From contig CALCRD010000142.1 in NCBI GenBank assembly GCA_937894355.1, positions 1 through 9,447 of the forward strand: a stretch of 9,447 nt of DNA, in the 5' to 3' direction. This document shows positions 5,460-9,447 of this stretch, piece after piece. How positions within the stretch are numbered: the stretch's first letter is position 1; the number at the start of each line of letters is the position of its first letter. A program made the position numbers and the translations under genes. Under the pieces are notes generated by a model. The model saw only the letters and a list, made by a program, of their open reading frames with translations. It did no database searches and was not told the DNA's origin. The stretch is from an uncultured Bacillus sp. (GTDB lineage Bacteria > Bacillota > Bacilli > Bacillales > Cytobacillaceae).

Positions 5460-6689
5460 ATGTTCATCGGTGATAATCTAACCCATCTACGAATCATGCA
5501 TGGATATTCGAGAAAACAGCTCTCTGAAATGTTAGGTGTGACAGAACAGGCAGTTTGGCAGTACGAAAACTCCTATACTTCACCTAAAATGCAAATCGTT
5601 AATGAGTTGAAACAAATTTTCCACGTGAAAAGTAAATACTTTTACACGAAAGACATGATTACACAGTACACGACATCTGCCAACATCAATGTAACGAACA
5701 TCGCTTATCGTTCTAAAGTTTTGAATGTTATATCAAAGACTCAGGCGGAAGCGAAGTATCTAGAATTTCTAGATACTTTTGCAAACTATATTACAGCCAA
5801 AATTAGCCTTCCCTCCCTTACTATTATTAGATTAAGGGACGAAGTCATTGAATATTTAAATCATTCGGAGGACGATAGGTCCACTCAGATTGAAAAGGTC
5901 GCCGGGTTGGCACGAAAAAGGCTCGATTTTGAGCAGAATACAAACGATAATCTTATGTTCCTGGTTGAGAAGTGCGGAGTTTTCGTGTTTGAAAAGGCAC
6001 TTGGTGAGGAGATTGATGCCTATAGCCTATGGACCAGAATCCAGCGACCCTACATTATATTAGGAAATATGAAACGATCAGCGGTACGAAGGAATTTCGA
6101 TATAGCCCATGAGTTAGGTCATTTGCTGCTTCATTATCGTCTAGAATTTACGAACTTAGACCGGAAAGAGCACAAAGTAATTGAAAATGAGGCCAATTTA
6201 TTTGCCGGGGCATTCTTATTACCTGAAGAAGAATTTACACTTGATATGAAATATATTGTCCATATCACAAATCCTGATGCTTACCTGGATTTAAAAAAGA
6301 AGTGGAAAATTTCGCTACAAGTGTTGGGTTATAGAGCTGCTCATCTAGGAATCATGGAACCTAAAGAACATCGGAACTTTTACGCGGCAATGCATCGAAA
6401 AGGTTATTTGAAAATGGAACCACTCGATGAAATAATTCCACTTCAGAAACCAATGAAAATCAAAACCATCATCGATTTTTCCTCAAAAAAAGGGCTGGTT
6501 GACATCTATCCAATGATTGATAATGATTGGAAAGTTGAACTATCTTTCTTTTATAGAATGACAGGAATTGATCCTAACTTTTTTAAAAAGTACTTAACGA
6601 ATAGCTTTGATTACGGACTCCAGAATGTTACAGATATTTCGCAGCGAATTGCTGATAAAGAAAAAAGGGACATCTCCTCTACCCACTAA
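5460..6689 (+). CDS. XRE HTH domain fused to ImmA/IrrE-family metallopeptidase
   Basis: The 409-residue product starts at ATG 5460, seven bases after AAGGAGGG (5445-5452). Residues 1-60 are a Cro/C1-type helix-turn-helix (YSRKQLSEMLGVTEQAVWQY). Residues about 150-260 are the ImmA/IrrE (COG2856, DUF955) zinc peptidase: HELGH at 217-221 supplies two His ligands and the catalytic Glu218, and IENEANLFAGAFLLP (241-255) supplies the third ligand, Glu242 or Glu244. All key residues are present, so it should be active. Residues 260-409 form a C-terminal region I cannot assign. Known relatives cleave phage or ICE repressors (ImmA of ICEBs1), act in stress regulation (IrrE), or sit in predicted toxin-antitoxin pairs. 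Carrying both DNA-binding and protease domains in one chain, it probably controls its own operon. Neighbours are the basic and acidic ORFs upstream and a hairpin downstream. Confidence 0.9.
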   Translation: MFIGDNLTHLRIMHGYSRKQLSEMLGVTEQAVWQYENSYTSPKMQIVNELKQIFHVKSKYFYTKDMITQYTTSANINVTNIAYRSKVLNVISKTQAEAKYLEFLDTFANYITAKISLPSLTIIRLRDEVIEYLNHSEDDRSTQIEKVAGLARKRLDFEQNTNDNLMFLVEKCGVFVFEKALGEEIDAYSLWTRIQRPYIILGNMKRSAVRRNFDIAHELGHLLLHYRLEFTNLDRKEHKVIENEANLFAGAFLLPEEEFTLDMKYIVHITNPDAYLDLKKKWKISLQVLGYRAAHLGIMEPKEHRNFYAAMHRKGYLKMEPLDEIIPLQKPMKIKTIIDFSSKKGLVDIYPMIDNDWKVELSFFYRMTGIDPNFFKKYLTNSFDYGLQNVTDISQRIADKEKRDISSTH

Positions 6690-6704
6690 AGAGCCAAAAA
6701 TAAC

Positions 6705-6770
6705 AAGGGTTTCCTAAGTACGAAGGTTAGCGTTCATCTCATACGAACACCTTACTACTGGGAAACCCTT
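6705..6770. terminator. Long hairpin between convergent genes, likely bidirectional terminator
   Basis: AAGGGTTTCC (6705-6714) pairs perfectly with 6761-6770. Inside it AGTA-CG-AAGGT pairs imperfectly with ACCTT-AC-TACT, and GTTC pairs with GAAC near the tip. Leftward it is followed by GTTATTTTTGG, a good U-tract for the Crp/Fnr-ATPase unit. Rightward the tail (ATCTTTACG) is weaker but may still end the ImmA transcript. Confidence 0.65.
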
Positions 6771-6815
6771 ATCTTTACGATTACTTCTTTGAAATTTAAT
6801 ATACAAAACCATGAA

Positions 6816-7516
6816 CTAGATTAATAGCAGTTCATCTAAATCAAGAACTTCGATCTTCCTGTGGGGCTTCTGTCTGATATATCCCGCCTCTTCAAAATCC
6901 GTTAATTTCCGACTGATGGTTTCGGGAGTTGTCCCGAGGAAAGAAGCTAAGTCCCTTTTACTCATGGGCAATACAAACTCCATTGACGATTTTTCACCAT
7001 CGATACACTCAGCGATGAAACGGGCAAGTCTGGTTTCAACCTTCTCCGTAGAAACTCTTGTAGTCTGTTTCTCGGACTTCTCCAGTCGCCTCGAGAATTC
7101 CGCTAAAATTTTCAAAGAGATTGATGGATATTTCATAAGAAATTCCTGTAAATCCGTGCGTGTAATCAGACATACTTCAGTGTTCTCCACAGCTTCTGCA
7201 TAGGATTCATGAACTGACATACTGAACAAGGCAAGTTCGCCTGTGAAATCCCCTGGACTCAAGAAACGCACCAATTGTTCCTTACCTGATTCCGATAAAC
7301 GATAAATTCTGACTCTCCCACTTTTAACAATATAGAGTGAATCTGAATCCGGTAGGATTGATCCCCGGCCCGATAAATCATCTCGCCTTTTTTGTATGAA
7401 TCAGACTGAATCGCCTTTGTGATTTCAGCCATGTGCTCATCTTCTAGATGATTAAATATGGGCACCAGAGCAACACATGACTTGTGCCCCTCAAATCCAC
7501 ACGTATGATCCCCCAT
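6816..7516 (-). pseudogene. Crp/Fnr-family transcriptional regulator, frameshifted
   Basis: The start is ATG 7516-7514 with AAAGGAGGG just upstream. The first frame gives Cys6 and Cys14 (DHTCGFEGHKSCVALVPIF) and the beginning of the cyclic-nucleotide-binding-like beta-roll (YKKGEMIYRAGDQS), then goes out of frame. The correct frame resumes as DSLYIVKSGRVRIYRLSESG and continues through the roll (FLSPGDFTGELALF), the dimer helix and a C-terminal HTH (MSKRDLASFLGTTPETISRK) to TAG 6818-6816. Comparing with the usual GD-x-SDSLYIV pattern, 11 extra bases at 7354-7344 (TACCGGATTCA) explain the shift and create a tandem GATTCA. Restarting from TTG 7274 would lose the sensor half. Relatives are oxygen-, redox- or metal-responsive regulators. 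It lies 18 nt after the metal ATPase in the same operon, so it may once have regulated it. A sequencing error is the main alternative. Confidence 0.8.
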
Positions 7517-7534
7517 ATCTACCCTCCTTTTCCA

Positions 7535-9421
7535 TCATGATCCCATTTTGCTTTCTCCACTTCCGTTTTTTCTATTGAATCCGATTAATCTCATGGCATT
7601 AAGGATCACAATCAAAATACTCGCTTCATGGATAAACATCCCAGATGCCAAATGAACATAATCGGATAATACCCCTGCTAAGAGGACAAAGACAATTGCA
7701 ACTGCAAAAAAAGTGTTTTGCTTCATGTTCCGAACCGTGGCCTTGGCAAGAGCGTAGGCATGAGAGAATTGCATTAGCTTATCAGCCATAAGGACGACAT
7801 CCGCTGTTTCCATGGACACATCTGTACCGCCTTCACCCATTGCCAGACCTATATCTGCTGTGGCAATCGCTGGCGCATCATTAATCCCATCCCCGGCCAT
7901 CGCTACTACATGTCCTTCAGCTTTCAACTTTTTAACATATTCCACTTTGTTTTCCGGGAGTAATTCTGCCTGAAATTCATCTAACCCCAGCTCATTGGAA
8001 ACCAACTCAGCCGTGTGCTTGTTGTCCCCTGTCAGCATAACCATCTTCTTAATGCCATTCTTTCTCAGTTCAGCTAAAGCACTATGGGCATCCTCACGAA
8101 TCTGGTCAGCTATAGAAAAGATACCGGCAACTTGGCCATTTACTGCTGAGAATATTGCCGTGTTTCCTGCTTTTTCACGCTTGATGGCATAAGCAGAAAC
8201 CTCATCATTAATCTGGATATTTTCAGCAGCCATTAACTTCCGATTACCAACCGCTAGAACATACCCATCAACATGGGCTTTAATTCCATTCCCTTTAATC
8301 ACTTCACCGTTAAGTAATTGGCCTTCTAGGCTCAAATTCCTCTTATTCGCTTCCTTGACAATGGTTTGCCCTAGATGATGTTCTGAAATGGTTTCCCCCA
8401 TCGCCACCAATCTGAGCAATTCTTCGGCTTCTAGATTATGAAAAGTCTTAATATCTGTTACTTCTGGTTTTCCTTTCGTTAAGGTGCCTGTTTTGTCAAA
8501 TACGATTGTATCAACACTAGATAACCGATCCATAACCTCTCCACCTTTGACAAGGACACCCTTTCTAGCGCCATTTCCAATCCCGGCAACGATAGATACA
8601 GGCGCCCCGATGACCAGGGCACCAGGACAAGCAACAACTAAGAATGTAATTGCCAAATGGAGATTACGGGTAAGAACATATACGATGATCGATAAGACAA
8701 CGACAGATGGTGTATAGTAATTGGCGAACTTATCCAGGAATTTCTGGGTTTTTGATTTTGATTCTTGTGCTTCTTCGACAAGCTCGATGATTTTAGCAAA
8801 AGTAGTATCATCCCCAACCTTTTCCGCGATAATTTCAAGATAGCCATTATCGACAATTGTGCCACTGTAAACCTGATCCTCTACCTCTTTCGATGCTGGC
8901 ACGGATTCACCTGTAATTGCCGCCTCATTCAAGGTTGCTTTACCAGACAGGATCCTCCCATCTACAGGAACCTTGCCGCCAGATCGGATAATCACCCGAT
9001 CACCTGTGACAACTTCCTCCACAGGTATCCTTACATTTTCTCCTTCACGAATGACGTCCGCTTCCTGTGGTGCCAGATCCACCAGTGCTTTTAGTGAAGA
9101 ACGGGTTTTTTCCAGTGTACGCGCTTCCAAGTAGGCTCCAAATAAAAACAAGAAGATCACAACGGAAGACTCGGTGTATTCATGAATATAAAGGGCACCA
9201 ATAACGGCCATGGTCACCAATAATTCAATACTGAAGGCCTTCATGCGCAGTGCCTGGAAAGCTTTAATAGCGATAGGAATCACGGCGATTAGGGTCGCTG
9301 TAATCAAAGCCAAATCCTTATAATTTTCATATCCCGCTAATGGAAGAAGGAAACCAAGCACGATTAGAATCCCGGAAATTGCGGTAATATGATTTTTATG
9401 TTTATTAATTTGCTTAATCAT
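7535..9421 (-). CDS. P1B-type heavy-metal-translocating ATPase (CPG motif)
   Basis: The 628-residue ATP-driven metal exporter of the cytoplasmic membrane starts at ATG 9421-9419, behind AAGGGGGGG. The usual P-type landmarks are present: actuator TGES at 170-173, phosphorylated Asp309 in DKTGT, TGDN at 464-467 and hinge GDGIND at 510-515. Eight hydrophobic segments fit P1B topology. The metal-site helix has Cys-Pro-Gly at 265-267 rather than the Cys-Pro-Cys of CadA/ZntA/CopA. The last helix carries HEAS (598-601) and NAMRL, reminiscent of the HEGGT of P1B-4 Co/Fe exporters. The nucleotide-domain SEHP motif reads SEHH (346-349), keeping the His but losing the Pro. There is no N-terminal GMxCxxC domain. 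Substrate is uncertain (Zn, Cd, Co or Fe type). It heads an operon with the broken Crp/Fnr regulator. Confidence 0.93.
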   Translation of the reverse strand: MIKQINKHKNHITAISGILIVLGFLLPLAGYENYKDLALITATLIAVIPIAIKAFQALRMKAFSIELLVTMAVIGALYIHEYTESSVVIFLFLFGAYLEARTLEKTRSSLKALVDLAPQEADVIREGENVRIPVEEVVTGDRVIIRSGGKVPVDGRILSGKATLNEAAITGESVPASKEVEDQVYSGTIVDNGYLEIIAEKVGDDTTFAKIIELVEEAQESKSKTQKFLDKFANYYTPSVVVLSIIVYVLTRNLHLAITFLVVACPGALVIGAPVSIVAGIGNGARKGVLVKGGEVMDRLSSVDTIVFDKTGTLTKGKPEVTDIKTFHNLEAEELLRLVAMGETISEHHLGQTIVKEANKRNLSLEGQLLNGEVIKGNGIKAHVDGYVLAVGNRKLMAAENIQINDEVSAYAIKREKAGNTAIFSAVNGQVAGIFSIADQIREDAHSALAELRKNGIKKMVMLTGDNKHTAELVSNELGLDEFQAELLPENKVEYVKKLKAEGHVVAMAGDGINDAPAIATADIGLAMGEGGTDVSMETADVVLMADKLMQFSHAYALAKATVRNMKQNTFFAVAIVFVLLAGVLSDYVHLASGMFIHEASILIVILNAMRLIGFNRKNGSGESKMGS

Positions 9422-9447
9422 CTTTATCCCCCCCTTGTTTGGCTGAA

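Noticed and set aside
6916..7203. 95-codon plus-strand ORF
   Set aside because: It is antisense to the conserved Crp/Fnr HTH and dimerisation region.
7259..7516. 85-residue ORF as a stand-alone protein
   Set aside because: Its last third is out-of-frame translation of Crp/Fnr sequence; it is the front of a frameshifted gene.
8765..9094. 109-codon plus-strand ORF
   Set aside because: It is antisense to the actuator domain of the P-type ATPase, where sense-strand motifs such as TGES are clear.
1..9447. CRISPR arrays, tRNA or rRNA genes, insertion sequences
   Set aside because: No regularly spaced repeats, cloverleaf-like sequence, transposase motifs or terminal repeats with target duplications were seen by eye.

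Overview
The window looks like an accessory stretch of a low-G+C Gram-positive chromosome, most likely Bacillaceae or a close relative. The evidence is the A+T-rich sequence, the strong AAGGAGG-type ribosome binding sites, the Firmicute-style Crp/Fnr regulator beside a P1B-type metal ATPase, and the family content. No rRNA, tRNA, CRISPR array or recognisable transposase is visible.

Layout. (1) 1-400, leftward: the first 67 residues of an exported beta-lactamase-family (penicillin-binding-protein-like) serine hydrolase, preceded by a possible 48-residue Cys-rich small gene. (2) 400-660: intergenic region with a 21-bp perfect palindrome, a leftward terminator with no matching gene, and repeated ACAACTAA boxes. 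(3) 733-3188, rightward: a three-gene operon coding a helix-turn-helix regulator fused to pentapeptide repeats, a DrrA-like ABC ATPase and an ABC-2 permease, probably a self-regulated drug or toxin exporter. The transporter genes are clearly more G+C-rich than their surroundings. (4) 3193-3694, leftward: a terminator and a small membrane protein broken by an in-frame stop. (5) 3886-4771, rightward: a GIY-YIG/DUF4357 nuclease gene broken by an internal out-of-frame deletion, with a possible tiny coupled ORF after it. (6) 5007-6689, rightward: a basic 45-residue ORF, a very acidic 93-residue ORF overlapping it by GTGA, and an XRE-ImmA/IrrE metallopeptidase. This resembles phage- or ICE-derepression and toxin-antitoxin-like modules. 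(7) 6705-6770: a long hairpin between convergent units. (8) 6816-9421, leftward: a heavy-metal P1B-type ATPase followed 18 nt later by a frameshifted Crp/Fnr-family regulator.

How the parts relate. The exporter operon, the XRE-ImmA module and the ATPase/Crp-Fnr operon look like independent cassettes. At least three genes (membrane protein, GIY-YIG nuclease, Crp/Fnr regulator) are visibly inactivated, and the ORF pair upstream of immA may be a fourth remnant. This suggests a gene-gain-and-decay zone. The two most interesting intact items are the HTH-pentapeptide regulator with its exporter and the XRE-ImmA protease with its charged upstream partners. All family names come from motif recognition by eye; no database search was possible.
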